Notes: generated by a model from the letters alone, not told the origin. A DNA stretch of 64,000 nucleotides from Herbiconiux flava (GCF_013409865.1 NZ_JACCBM010000001.1:1364001-1428000); one strand, 5' to 3'; positions 33,560 through 41,437 are shown, numbered from the stretch's first letter. A program made the numbers and translations.

Positions 33560-34831
33560 ATGACTCTGAACCTGGCCTCGGACTTCGCACACAAACCAAC
33601 TGCCGTGTCTCTCTTCTCGGGCTGTGGGGGATTCTGCGAGGGTATCCGAGCTGCTGGGTTTGACGTGAAGGCTGCCGTAGAGATAGATCGATTTGCGGCT
33701 CAGACGTACAGGGCCAACTTCCCGGAGACGCCATTGTTCGAGGGGGATGTTACCGATTTTCTCCGTGACGAGTCGCCGGCGTGGAAGCTCGACGCCGGAC
33801 GCTTCCCCGATGTGACTCGCGGAGGTATCGATCTAGTCTTCGGTGGGCCGCCTTGCCAGGGCTTCAGCCAGATTGGGCCTCGCATCTTGGACGACCCTCG
33901 AAACAAGTTGTACATGGAGTTCATCCGTGTTCTTGAAGAGCTGCAACCCAAGGTCTTCCTGATTGAGAACGTACCGAACATGCTTCTACTGGCCAAGGGG
34001 AAGTTCAAACGAGAAGTCTTGGAGGCGCTCGCTGCAGCTGGTTATAGCGCCAGCACAGTGCGCGTAGTTGTGGCATCCGAATACGGCGTCCCGCAAGTGC
34101 GTCGGAGAGCGATCTTTTTCGGAGTTCGAGATGACCTAGATCTGGACGAGGCGGTCGATCAGTTCTTCGGCGACGCACTCGAAGAACAGAAGTTACCTGC
34201 ACCGTCCGTTTGGGACGCGATTCGGGATCTGCCGGAGACTACTGCGATCCACTACGAGCCGGTTCAATACCCCAGATCTACAGCTGCCTCCCCTTTGCTT
34301 GACGAGCTGCGACTTGACCGCTCCGGGAATGTCTACGACAGGGTCCGAAAGGTGGCGCAGACGGGTGGAAAACGCGCGTTGCTGCACAACCACCACACCA
34401 AGGAAATTCAGGATCGTCGCAAGGCTTTGATTGCGCTCTTGAAGCCGGGCGCAAAGGGAGACAGCCTTCCTCGCGAGGTTTGGAACGGACTGCGTCCGGA
34501 AAAATGGCGTCGCTTGCCATTCGACCGTCCCGCCTACACAATTCTGGCTCAGATGCATCGAGATCTATCCGAGTGGGTGCATCCCAAGTACGAGCGTTGG
34601 ATCACGGTGCGAGAGGCTGCGCGTCTGCAGTCGTTTCATGACGGATTCGTGTTCCACTCGAGTGAGTGGCAGATGCTCAAGCAGATCGGCAACGCGGTTC
34701 CGCCGCTGATGGGTCGCGCGCTCGGAGTGGTTGCCGCTAAAGCGATTGCATCGGTTCAATCACGAACCGTTGCACCTGTTGCAGAGATCGACAGTTACCG
34801 AGCCACCTCGGAGGTGGCAGCGCTGGGCTAG
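33560..34831 (+). CDS. C5-cytosine DNA methyltransferase of the restriction-modification system
   Basis: A 423-residue enzyme with all landmark motifs in order: I SLFSGCGGFCEGI (18-30), IV GGPPCQGFSQIG with catalytic Cys99, VI FLIENVPNM (133-141), VIII VPQVRRRAIFFG (178-188), a target-recognition region around 200-340, and IX/X ending with QIGNAVPPLMGRALGVVAAK. It moves a methyl group from SAM to C5 of cytosine in the site cut by the adjacent CCGG-family nuclease, protecting host DNA. The base composition is that of the element, not the host. The ribosome site is weak, which suits low constitutive or leader-poor expression. Confidence 0.93.
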   Translation: MTLNLASDFAHKPTAVSLFSGCGGFCEGIRAAGFDVKAAVEIDRFAAQTYRANFPETPLFEGDVTDFLRDESPAWKLDAGRFPDVTRGGIDLVFGGPPCQGFSQIGPRILDDPRNKLYMEFIRVLEELQPKVFLIENVPNMLLLAKGKFKREVLEALAAAGYSASTVRVVVASEYGVPQVRRRAIFFGVRDDLDLDEAVDQFFGDALEEQKLPAPSVWDAIRDLPETTAIHYEPVQYPRSTAASPLLDELRLDRSGNVYDRVRKVAQTGGKRALLHNHHTKEIQDRRKALIALLKPGAKGDSLPREVWNGLRPEKWRRLPFDRPAYTILAQMHRDLSEWVHPKYERWITVREAARLQSFHDGFVFHSSEWQMLKQIGNAVPPLMGRALGVVAAKAIASVQSRTVAPVAEIDSYRATSEVAALG

Positions 34832-34841
34832 GGCGCAGCCC
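34825..34841. terminator. Weak hairpin between converging genes
   Basis: GGGCT (34825-34829) and AGCCC (34837-34841) can pair over the methyltransferase stop codon and are followed by CTCTTGATCTTGT. Short stem; terminator role is tentative. Confidence 0.3.
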
Positions 34842-34885
34842 TCTTGATCTTGTATGGGAAATTTCGGGAGCAGGGGGCAGAGCGC

Positions 34886-35104
34886 TCATCCAAGGACAGC
34901 ACGGAGCCGCTCGACTGCTTGTTCGGGAGAATCGAATAGCCCAAGTTCAGCCACGAGCTGGGATACGTCGTTGCTATCCGCATGACTAAGCCGGTAGCCG
35001 TTGCGCTCCCACTCGATCCTCCATGGTGTCTCGACAAGGGTCCCGTCAAATTCCTGCACGACCCAAAACGATCGGTCCTCGATGCCGCGGGCGAGATAGA
35101 GCAC
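34886..35104 (-). CDS. Small hypothetical protein of the element
   Basis: A 72-residue acidic protein, LYLARGIEDRSFWVVQEFDG to QAVERLRAVLG, with no recognised family. The GTG at 35104 is the only standard start; the reading frame continues sensibly upstream (KREAPTYDQP) to about 35156 without ATG, GTG or TTG, so the true N-terminus may lie further up. It follows the MerR-type HTH gene after 49 bases on the same strand and is likely co-transcribed. The size and charge suit a small accessory protein of the element. Confidence 0.5.
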   Translation of the reverse strand: MLYLARGIEDRSFWVVQEFDGTLVETPWRIEWERNGYRLSHADSNDVSQLVAELGLFDSPEQAVERLRAVLG

Positions 35105-35153
35105 GGGTTGATCATATGTAGGCGCCTCGCGCTTGGGCCGGAGTAGCGGCTGT

Positions 35154-35705
35154 TTACTGACTCTCGGGGCCGATCGGTAACGAGACGGGGCCGCTGGTCA
35201 ACTTCAATCGACGGCCCGAGAAAGCTTCGACTTGTTCGCTCGTCGGGGGTCGCACGCCGAACCGAACACGCCCATTGCGCTGATCGCTAGCGTCCCGAAT
35301 GTCATACACCTCAACTACGAATCCGCCGAGCGTCGCGACTAGCGGCCGTCCGACTTGATCGAGAGGGTTCTTGCATGGCCACCAACCCCGCAATGCGTCC
35401 GCGCGCACAGTGGCATTCTGGGCAGCGCTCAGATCGGGATCGTAGGGCCCGCGTGAGTATCCCGTGAACATCCGGTCAGGCTCGAGCGTCGCCGCCTTAG
35501 AGAGTACGCGAACGACGTATGCGGGCGGGTATGGCTTGGGCACGAAAGGTAGTGCTGCGAGAAGCTCTACGGAATTTGCATCGTAGAGCTTCTGGCGACC
35601 AACTTGCTGGGGTGGGGGGAGTAGACCGGCTTTGCCAAGGTGATCTAACGCTCTTAGAGACACATTGAGGAGTGAGGCGGCAGCTCCTGCGGTCATCAAC
35701 TCCAC
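35154..35705 (-). CDS. MerR-type helix-turn-helix protein of the element (regulator or excisionase-like)
   Basis: A 183-residue protein. Residues 1-50 form a winged HTH of MerR/excisionase type: MTAGAAASLLNVSLRALDHL, then GKAGLLPPPQQVGRQKLYDA, followed by a 130-residue unassigned region rich in Pro, Arg and Val. In integrative elements such proteins act as excisionase or as regulator of rep/int. It is divergent from the next gene, with an inverted repeat GTTTTGA/TCAAAAC in the gap, which suggests it controls the right arm. The C-terminal part is too long for a simple Xis. Confidence 0.7.
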   Translation of the reverse strand: MELMTAGAAASLLNVSLRALDHLGKAGLLPPPQQVGRQKLYDANSVELLAALPFVPKPYPPAYVVRVLSKAATLEPDRMFTGYSRGPYDPDLSAAQNATVRADALRGWWPCKNPLDQVGRPLVATLGGFVVEVYDIRDASDQRNGRVRFGVRPPTSEQVEAFSGRRLKLTSGPVSLPIGPESQ

Positions 35706-35732
35706 CTTGAGAGTCTATCGACGGTTGCTCCG

Positions 35733-35764
35733 GTTTTGACATTCATACATGTTGTGATCAAAAC
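35733..35764. promoter_or_regulatory. Operator-like inverted repeat in a divergent A+T-rich gap
   Basis: GTTTTGA (35733-35739) and TCAAAAC (35758-35764) are perfect complements 18 bp apart, overlapping a -35-like TTGACA at 35736. It lies between the HTH gene and the rightward genes leading to the integrase. Confidence 0.5.
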
Positions 35765-35840
35765 AAGTGTGATACGTTCTGACGTGAGCACGAGTCCCGT
35801 GTATGTATCCCTTGAAACAAGTGCACAAGATTGGAGTCCA

Positions 35841-36191
35841 ATGGCCATCCTGAAATTGGAATCGAGGTGGGCAAGCGAGAACCTCCGAGCGCTCAGTCTG
35901 GGTGGAGAAGTCCGCCCTCGGTTGAACGATTCGGGCGTCCCGAAGCTCGCGCCGAACGGAAAGCCGACATTCTCGACTGGTGTTGTCGTGGCGCGCGCTG
36001 ACGGCGGTCAGGATCGCGGAGTCACGATTTCGGTCACTGAGCCCGTGGTCCTCCAGCTGGGCGCGGCTCTTAGGCCGGATGGTGATGTCTGGGTGACGCC
36101 CTATGAGACAAACGGACGTGTGGGTCTGTCGATCATCTGTGAGCGCTTGGTGCCAGTCGGACCGGTCGCAGCCGCCAAGCGTCCTGAGTAG
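35841..36191 (+). CDS. Hypothetical protein of the element's right arm
   Basis: About 116 residues starting at ATG 35841, chosen because GGAG lies 5 bases upstream; a GTG at 35784 and the TTG at 35736 are in the same frame. The body has GEVRPRLNDSGVPKLAPNGK and PTFSTGVVVARADG, and a second beta-rich half ending in GLSIICERLVPVG. Similar beta-rich small proteins with a D/G-x-P-x-Tyr/Phe core accompany rep genes in actinobacterial integrated plasmids, but no function is assigned. It precedes another small gene and the integrase. Confidence 0.6.
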   Translation: MAILKLESRWASENLRALSLGGEVRPRLNDSGVPKLAPNGKPTFSTGVVVARADGGQDRGVTISVTEPVVLQLGAALRPDGDVWVTPYETNGRVGLSIICERLVPVGPVAAAKRPE

Positions 36192-36193
36192 GC

Positions 36194-36544
36194 GTGATGC
36201 GGTATCTCATAATGGTCAGCTTGCTCATCCTGCGTTTCGCCCCTCCGCTGAGGAGTCGGCGCCATGAGGTAGATGCCGTGCGAACTGCCGTGTGGCGCTG
36301 GGAGTCGATGTTTCGTGGCTTCGAGGTTCCGTCGATTGTCGGTTTCGCTTTGGACTCCAACTGGATTCGCCTGGTGGTGGAGCCGCAGTGTGATTTTGGG
36401 CAGGGCGCTGTTGACGTCGCGCAAGTATGCGACGAAATCGGCCGACGGCTCGAAATGGTGCTATCCGTCGGTGAACATGGCGGCCTAGTGCACATCACAT
36501 TTGTCGATCCGGAGCGCGATTCGCCGCTCCCGTCAGAGCGCTGA
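36194..36544 (+). CDS. Hypothetical protein of the element's right arm
   Basis: A 116-residue protein with a hydrophobic N-terminus (LIMVSLLILRFAPPL) that could be a membrane anchor, then a soluble region with WRWESMFRGFEVPSIVGFAL and VVEPQCDFGQGAVDVAQVCD. Not recognised. The start, GTG 36194, lies two bases after the stop of the preceding gene, so the two are coupled. About 115 bases separate it from the integrase. Confidence 0.5.
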   Translation: MMRYLIMVSLLILRFAPPLRSRRHEVDAVRTAVWRWESMFRGFEVPSIVGFALDSNWIRLVVEPQCDFGQGAVDVAQVCDEIGRRLEMVLSVGEHGGLVHITFVDPERDSPLPSER

Positions 36545-36661
36545 CGTCCGTGATGGGCGAGCTGAGTTCGGCTGGTAGTACGCGCCCTGTCGCGGACTAC
36601 CAGCCGAGCGAAGTCGGGCAACACGGACGTCAATTGGCCTGGAGTGTTCTGGAGGTGGTCC

Positions 36662-37633
36662 ATGCCGACGGTCAGTGATGTCTTCGAGCAATACCGTCCT
36701 CTTATCCTTGGGCGTATCAGCGCGGGAACTGCCAGGGCTTACATGGTCGCCTGGCGCCGACGAGTGCTTCCGTCGTTTGGCGACCGCGACGTTCAGCGAG
36801 TGACGACCCTCGATGTCGAGCTCGAATTTAGTTTGTGGACGGGGGCATTCTCGACTCGAGTAGATGCTCTTGCGATGCTTTCCGCAATATTTCGAGTTGC
36901 AGTCAAGGGCGGCCTCGTGAAGGCGAATCCGTGCATCGGTGTGGAGCGCCCGCGGATGCAGCACAATGATCCAACCTCCCGAGCGCTCAGCTTGGTTGAG
37001 ATCGATCGCTTGTTCGCAGTGATTCCAGAAGAAGGTCCTTATCGACGGTTTATTGAGGCGATGTTGTACACGGGGTGTCGACTGGGGGAGATCGCTGGGC
37101 TCGTTTGCTCCGACATCGACCTCCAAGATCGCACAATACGTGTGAGCCGGACCGCCTCACCTGGGTTCAGTGGGGAACTGGTAGTGGGCCCGACCAAGGG
37201 GCGGCGCGTACGCACCGTGCCACTACCAGAACCGCTGATACCGTCCGTCGTTAGGGCAATGCGCGGTGGAGGGCCCCACGACATCCTGTTCCCTGGGCCA
37301 CGAGGTGGAACCATCAATTCGAAGAACCTGTCGAGGGCGCTGAGGTGGTCACAGGTGCGTGAATCAGTAAAGACATTTCCGCCCGGTGAGCCGAAGTTGC
37401 ACTGGCACGACCTTCGGCATACCGCTGCCACGATGATGTTTCGCGCTGGGCTCTCTGCGCCAGACGTGCAGGCCATCATGGGCCACAGCAATTTGACAGT
37501 GACGCAAATCTACGCCAGGGGAGGGGCGGACTCGGCACGGCGGGGAGCCGCTGCGCTTACCAACCTCTACGAGAATCGAATGGGTCAACCTGGCCCAGAT
37601 ATTCGGCGACCAGATTCCGCGAGTTCTGAATGA
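36662..37633 (+). CDS. int: Tyrosine recombinase (integrase)
   Basis: 323 residues from ATG 36662, which has GGAGGTGG 4 bases upstream; the frame also opens at 36644. An N-terminal SAM-like core-binding domain (TARAYMVAWRRRVLPSFGDR) is followed by the catalytic domain with Arg140 (TGCRLGEIAGL), Lys180, His249-x-x-Arg252 (HWHDLRHTAA), His275 (MGHSN) and nucleophile Tyr284 (VTQIYAR), so all active residues are intact. It ends 53 bases before the 50-bp attR block in tRNA-Phe and should integrate and, with a directionality factor, excise the element. Confidence 0.95.
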   Translation: MPTVSDVFEQYRPLILGRISAGTARAYMVAWRRRVLPSFGDRDVQRVTTLDVELEFSLWTGAFSTRVDALAMLSAIFRVAVKGGLVKANPCIGVERPRMQHNDPTSRALSLVEIDRLFAVIPEEGPYRRFIEAMLYTGCRLGEIAGLVCSDIDLQDRTIRVSRTASPGFSGELVVGPTKGRRVRTVPLPEPLIPSVVRAMRGGGPHDILFPGPRGGTINSKNLSRALRWSQVRESVKTFPPGEPKLHWHDLRHTAATMMFRAGLSAPDVQAIMGHSNLTVTQIYARGGADSARRGAAALTNLYENRMGQPGPDIRRPDSASSE

Positions 37634-37644
37634 ACTTTCCGGGC

Positions 37645-37686
37645 AAAATAAAGGCCCTTCCCCATGTAGAAGCTAGGGGAAGGGCC
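37645..37686 (-). terminator. Intrinsic terminator of tRNA-Phe
   Basis: GGCCCTTCCCC (37653-37663) pairs perfectly with GGGGAAGGGCC (37676-37686); on the minus strand it is followed by TTTATTTT. The loop TAGCTTCTACAT is the same as in the displaced hairpin at 28695-28730. It lies just inside the element end, so it is element-encoded. Confidence 0.85.
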
Positions 37687-37736
37687 AGTGGCTCCGACGG
37701 GCGTCGATCCCGTGACCTCACGATTTTCAGTCGTGC
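37687..37736. repeat. Right attachment site (attR) inside tRNA-Phe
   Basis: Identical to 28731-28780. It restores the 3' two thirds of tRNA-Phe after integration, so the host tRNA stays functional. Confidence 0.92.
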
Positions 37737-37761
37737 GCTCTACCAACTGAGCTACAGAGCC
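37689..37761 (-). tRNA. tRNA-Phe (anticodon GAA)
   Basis: A 73-nt cloverleaf with acceptor GGCTCTG pairing CGGAGCC, D-arm GCTCAGTTGGTAGAGC, anticodon GAA within CTGAAAA, T-arm TCACGGGATCGACGCCCGT pattern and discriminator A. CCA is not encoded. It is the integration target; bases 26-73 come from the element. Confidence 0.97.
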
Positions 37762-37789
37762 GAAACGGCGGATTGCGCCGCTTCTAGCG

Positions 37790-37817
37790 AAAAGCCCTTC
37801 CGACTGGAAGGGCTTTC
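37790..37817 (-). terminator. Hairpin between tRNA-Asp and tRNA-Phe
   Basis: GAAAGCCCTTCC-type arm (37790-37801) pairs with GGAAGGGCTTTC (37806-37817) around a GACT loop. It lies after tRNA-Asp on the minus strand and includes short A/T ends, so it can end that transcript. Confidence 0.65.
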
Positions 37818-37826
37818 ACGCCATGG

Positions 37827-37900
37827 CGACCCTGACGGGACTTGAACCCGCGACCTCCGCCGTGACAGGGCGGCACGCTAACCAACTGCGCTACAGGGCC
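37827..37900 (-). tRNA. tRNA-Asp (anticodon GTC)
   Basis: A 74-nt cloverleaf: acceptor GGCCCTG with CAGGGTC, anticodon GTC within CTGTCAC, T-loop GGTTCAAGTCC and discriminator G, no encoded CCA. Confidence 0.97.
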
Positions 37901-37942
37901 TTACTTGTGTTCCTATTGTATGTGTTCTCGCACTGGAGCTTG

Positions 37943-38015
37943 TGACCCCAACGGGATTCGAACCCGTGCTACCGCCGTGAAAGGGCGACGTCCTAGGCCG
38001 CTAAACGATGGGGCC
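37943..38015 (-). tRNA. tRNA-Glu (anticodon TTC)
   Basis: A 73-nt cloverleaf: acceptor GGCCCCA with TGGGGTC, D-arm GTTTAGCGGCCTAGGAC, anticodon TTC within CTTTCAC, T-loop GGTTCGAATCC and discriminator A. It leads the Glu-Asp-Phe tRNA cluster on the minus strand. Confidence 0.97.
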
Positions 38016-38134
38016 GCGGCGCGACAACTCGTCGAGTATGCCACATCTCCGGCACAGTCGCCAATTCGGCCGAAGTTGTCACATGCGCTCGTATGTGCCG
38101 AGCTCGCGCGAACGGCCGAGCTAGATTCAATGGG

Positions 38135-39388
38135 ATGACTTCTCGCCCTCTCCCTACAGGCGTCATACGAGCTCGAAGCGCTCTCGTGGCAGCTCTCTCC
38201 GCCGTCGCCGTCGCCGCCGCGGTGGTCTTCGGCGCGGGTGTCGCTCCGGCGTTCGCCGACGACTACCCCACGTGGGACGACGTGAAGAACGCCCAGGCCG
38301 ATGCCGAGGCGAAAGACCAGGAGGTCACGCGCATCCAGGGCCTCATCTCCGAGATGAACGCCCAGGTCTCCGCGGCCCAGCAGCTCGCCACCCAGCGCGG
38401 CAGCGAGTACCAGAAGGCGCAGGAGGCCTTCGACACGGCGAACTTCGTGGCGGCCGAGCTCGAGCAGCAGGCGACGGATGCTCGGAGCACCGCCGAGGCC
38501 TCGAACCGTCAAGCCGGCCAGCTCGCCGCGCAACTGGCGCGAACCGGGGGCAACGACCTCAGCCTCAACCTGCTGGTCGGCGGCGAGCAGCTCTCGAACG
38601 ACCTGCTCTACCAGCTCAGCGCCATGTCGAAGCTGGCCGAGAAGACCTCGCAGATCTACGCGAGAGCTCAGCAGGACACGAACACCGCCACGGCCCTCAC
38701 CGCCCAGGCCGAGGTCGCCCGCGACGAGCTGAAGGGCCTCGCCGACGAGGCGCTGCGTCTGCGCGACGAGGCGGTCGCCGCCCAGCAGCAGGCCGAGGCC
38801 GCGCTGCAGGAGCAGGAGGATCACCAGGTCGAGCTCCAGGCCCAGCTGCAGGTGCTCCAAGAGAACCGCACCGCCACCGAGGCCGACTACCAGAAGGGCG
38901 TCGACGCCCGGGCCGAGGCCGCTCGGGCGGCGGCGGCGGCGGGGCTGTCGACCCTGCCGTACATCGCGGCCAGCGGGTGGGCCAGCCCGTTCCCGGGGGC
39001 CTTCTCCTCCGACGAGTACGGCATGCGGGTGAACCCGGTGTCGGGCGCGTACATCCTGCACTCGGGCATCGACCTCGTCTACAACGGCGGAACCTGCGGC
39101 GCCACCGTCTACGCCGCCGCCGAGGGCATCGTGAACTACGCCGGCTGGAACGGCGGCTACGGCAACTTCATCCAGATCGATCACGGCGGCGGCATCGCCA
39201 CCGCCTACGGCCACAACACCACGCTGCTCGTCGGCAACGGCACCTACGTCTCGGTCGGCCAGCCGATCGCCTACGCCGGCACCACGGGCAACTCCACCGG
39301 CTGCCACGTGCACTTCGAGGTGCGCCAGAACGGCACCGCCATCAACCCCCGCCCCTTCATGGCGGCGCAGGGCATCGAGTTCGGCTAG
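38135..39388 (+). CDS. Secreted M23-family peptidoglycan endopeptidase with coiled coil (first copy)
   Basis: From ATG 38135 the protein has a signal peptide (hydrophobic stretch, then FADDYPTW at the mature end), a long coiled coil from about residue 50 to 260 rich in Ala, Gln and Glu, and a C-terminal M23/LytM domain with HSGIDL (HxxxD zinc ligands) and GCHVHFEV (HxH). The pattern matches actinobacterial murein hydrolases that split cells or cooperate with FtsEX-like partners. All zinc ligands are present, so it should be active. Followed 57 bases later by a paralogue; both begin their mature part with DYPxWxDV, so they arose by duplication. Confidence 0.9.
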   Translation: MTSRPLPTGVIRARSALVAALSAVAVAAAVVFGAGVAPAFADDYPTWDDVKNAQADAEAKDQEVTRIQGLISEMNAQVSAAQQLATQRGSEYQKAQEAFDTANFVAAELEQQATDARSTAEASNRQAGQLAAQLARTGGNDLSLNLLVGGEQLSNDLLYQLSAMSKLAEKTSQIYARAQQDTNTATALTAQAEVARDELKGLADEALRLRDEAVAAQQQAEAALQEQEDHQVELQAQLQVLQENRTATEADYQKGVDARAEAARAAAAAGLSTLPYIAASGWASPFPGAFSSDEYGMRVNPVSGAYILHSGIDLVYNGGTCGATVYAAAEGIVNYAGWNGGYGNFIQIDHGGGIATAYGHNTTLLVGNGTYVSVGQPIAYAGTTGNSTGCHVHFEVRQNGTAINPRPFMAAQGIEFG

Positions 39389-39445
39389 GCCGATCATGAC
39401 CTGCGCGCGCCTCCGAGCCCACCGACGATTGAGCGAGTCCCGACG

Positions 39446-40762
39446 ATGAGCACCGCGAACCCCACCCCGCCCCCCGCCCTCGCTGCAGCCCGCCGGGAGC
39501 GCCCCCGGGCGAGGCGGCCCGTGCACACCTGGGTCGCGGCCGTGGTGCTCGCGCTCGCGATCATCTGCGTCGAGGTGCTGCGCGGCGTCGAGCCCGCCTC
39601 GGCGATCGACTACCCCTCGTGGGAGGACGTGCTGGCCGCCCGCGGCAGCGAGTCGGCGAAGCAGGCCGAGGTGGAGCGCATCCAGGGTCTCGTCGCGCAG
39701 CTGCAGACCGAGGTCGAGGCGGCCCAGGCCTTCGCTGCCCAGAAGGCGGACGAGTACACGGCCGCTCAAGACGCCTACGACACCGCCACCTTCCGGGCCG
39801 ACGAGCTCGACCGCCAGGCCGCCGAGGCCACCGGCCGCGCCGAGCAGTCCAACGGGCAGGCCGGGCAGCTGATCAGCCAGCTCTCCCGGGCCGGTGGCAC
39901 CGACCTGACGCTCAATCTGATCGTCAGCGGTGACGCGTCCGGCGATCTGCTCTACCGTCTCGGCGCAATGAGCCAGCTCTCGGAGCAGACCGTGCGGCTC
40001 TACGAGCAGGCAGCCCAAGACCGCAACACGGCCAAGTCGCTCACCGACCAGGCCGTCGTCGCCCGAACCGAGCTCGAGGGGCTGAAGAACGCCGCCGAGG
40101 CTGCGCTGGCCGAGGCCCAGGAGGCTCAGGCGCAGCTCGAGGGCGCCCTCGCCGAGCAGGAGGCCCAGAGCATCGTGCTCGACGAGCAGCTGAAGGCGCT
40201 GCAGGAGAGCACGGCGAAGACCGTCGCCGACTACGAGGCCGGCGTCGCCGAGCGCAAGCGCCTCGAGGAGGAGGCGCGGGAGCGGGCCCGCCAGGAGGCG
40301 ATCCGCCGCGCGCAGGAGGCCGCGGAGGCCGGCGGCGGCGGGGGAGGCCCGATCGCGTCCGTCGACGGGTGGACGAGCCCGCTGGCGAGCTGGCGCGTGT
40401 CCGACGAGTGGGGCCAGCGGTTCCACCCGATCTTCCACGAGTGGCGGCTGCACGCCGGCATCGACCTGGTGGCGCCCGGCGGCACCTGCGGCGTCCCGGT
40501 GTACGCGGCGGCGACCGGCACGGTGAGCCAGGCCAGCTACAACGGCGGCCTCGGCAACTCGGTCACGATCAACCACGGCGGCGGCCTCACCACCGTCTAC
40601 GGCCACAACAGCTCGCTCAATGTGGGCCGCGGCCAAGACGTCGGGGTAGGCGAGCTCATCGCCTGGGCCGGCACCACGGGCTCCTCGACGGGCTGCCACG
40701 TGCACTTCGAGACCCGCGTCGGCGGCGTCTCGCAGAACCCTCGCAACTTCGTCGGCTTCTGA
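39446..40762 (+). CDS. Secreted M23-family peptidoglycan endopeptidase with coiled coil (second copy)
   Basis: A 438-residue paralogue of the preceding gene. An Arg-rich N-terminus and one hydrophobic helix (VAAVVLALAIICVEVL) form a signal or anchor, then AIDYPSWEDVLAARGS, a coiled coil to about residue 290 and a Gly-rich hinge (AGGGGGG). The M23 domain has HAGIDLVAPG and GCHVHFET zinc motifs, so it is complete. Its coiled coil is longer and more charged (EEEARERARQEAIRRAQ) than in the first copy. Likely cleaves peptide crosslinks at cell separation. Confidence 0.9.
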   Translation: MSTANPTPPPALAAARRERPRARRPVHTWVAAVVLALAIICVEVLRGVEPASAIDYPSWEDVLAARGSESAKQAEVERIQGLVAQLQTEVEAAQAFAAQKADEYTAAQDAYDTATFRADELDRQAAEATGRAEQSNGQAGQLISQLSRAGGTDLTLNLIVSGDASGDLLYRLGAMSQLSEQTVRLYEQAAQDRNTAKSLTDQAVVARTELEGLKNAAEAALAEAQEAQAQLEGALAEQEAQSIVLDEQLKALQESTAKTVADYEAGVAERKRLEEEARERARQEAIRRAQEAAEAGGGGGGPIASVDGWTSPLASWRVSDEWGQRFHPIFHEWRLHAGIDLVAPGGTCGVPVYAAATGTVSQASYNGGLGNSVTINHGGGLTTVYGHNSSLNVGRGQDVGVGELIAWAGTTGSSTGCHVHFETRVGGVSQNPRNFVGF

Positions 40763-40814
40763 CCCCGGCCGCAGGCGCCACCCGCCGCACCCCGCCGCGC
40801 GACCACCCCGCAAA

Positions 40815-40858
40815 GCAGAACGCCCCGCCACCTCGAACCGAGGGGCGGGGCGTTCTGC
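40815..40858. terminator. Bidirectional terminator between M23 and ppa genes
   Basis: A perfect 15-bp stem, GCAGAACGCCCCGCC (40815-40829) with its complement (40844-40858), between two converging genes. Confidence 0.8.
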
Positions 40859-40876
40859 GTCAGAACGACGGGAAGG

Positions 40877-41368
40877 TCAGTGACCCTCCTCCGCGAGCTT
40901 GGTGATACCGGCCTGCACGATGGCGTCGGCCTCGGCGGCGTCGCCCCAGCCCTCGATCTTGACCCACTTGTTGGGCTCGAGGTCCTTGTAGCGGGCGAAG
41001 AAGTGCTCGATCTCCTTGCGGGTCTGCTCCGGAACGTCGGTGATGTCCTGGATGTGCGCCCACCGCGGGTCCTTGTGGGGAACCACCACGACCTTGGCGT
41101 CCGAGCCCGCCTCGTCGCTCATGTTCAGCACGCCGACAGGGCGCACCTTGACGCCCACACCGGGGAACACGGGGTACTCGAGCAGCACCAGCGCGTCGAC
41201 GGGGTCGCCGTCGAGGCCGAGGGTGTTCTCGAAGTAGCCGTAGTCGGTGGGGTACACGAAGCTCGTGAAGAGCACGCGGTCGAGGTACACGCGACCGGTC
41301 TCGTGGTCGACTTCGTACTTGTTGCGGCTCCCCTTGGGGATCTCGACGACGACGTCGTACTCGGCCAT
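40877..41368 (-). CDS. ppa: Inorganic pyrophosphatase
   Basis: A 163-residue family I soluble pyrophosphatase. It starts [20 protein letters not shown] and has the metal-binding signature [11 protein letters not shown] with three conserved aspartates, [14 protein letters not shown] and [17 protein letters not shown]. It hydrolyses pyrophosphate to drive biosynthesis. The ATG at 41368 is set by similarity; the frame runs on upstream inside the divergent tilS region. Divergent from tilS with a 69-bp gap containing the palindrome TAACGTTA (41426-41433). Confidence 0.97.
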   Translation of the reverse strand: MAEYDVVVEIPKGSRNKYEVDHETGRVYLDRVLFTSFVYPTDYGYFENTLGLDGDPVDALVLLEYPVFPGVGVKVRPVGVLNMSDEAGSDAKVVVVPHKDPRWAHIQDITDVPEQTRKEIEHFFARYKDLEPNKWVKIEGWGDAAEADAIVQAGITKLAEEGH

Positions 41369-41437
41369 GATCTGCTGCTCCCTCGTTGTGGACGACGGCG
41401 CCGGATGCGCGCCGCGAAACTGCAATAACGTTACTGG

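Larger units (their letters stand above)
28731..37736. mobile_element. Integrated rep/int element in tRNA-Phe carrying defence genes
   Basis: Bounded by identical 50-bp direct repeats of the tRNA-Phe 3' part (28731-28780 and 37687-37736). Inside, base composition falls to roughly even and A/T-ending codons are common, in sharp contrast to the G/C-rich flanks. Contents in order: rolling-circle-type rep, Mrr-like/PIN protein, a type II restriction-modification system, a small hypothetical, a MerR-type HTH protein, two small hypotheticals and a tyrosine integrase next to the intact tRNA. This matches actinobacterial integrative elements of the pSAM2 kind, but no FtsK-like transfer gene is present, so it may be only mobilisable or immobile. 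Confidence 0.92.

Noticed and set aside
37913..40831. A 972-codon open frame on the minus strand opposite the two M23 genes
   Set aside because: It is the antisense of two clear secreted peptidases and of the tRNA-Glu region, with Arg/Val/Gly-skewed composition and no known motif; long shadows are expected in DNA this rich in G+C.
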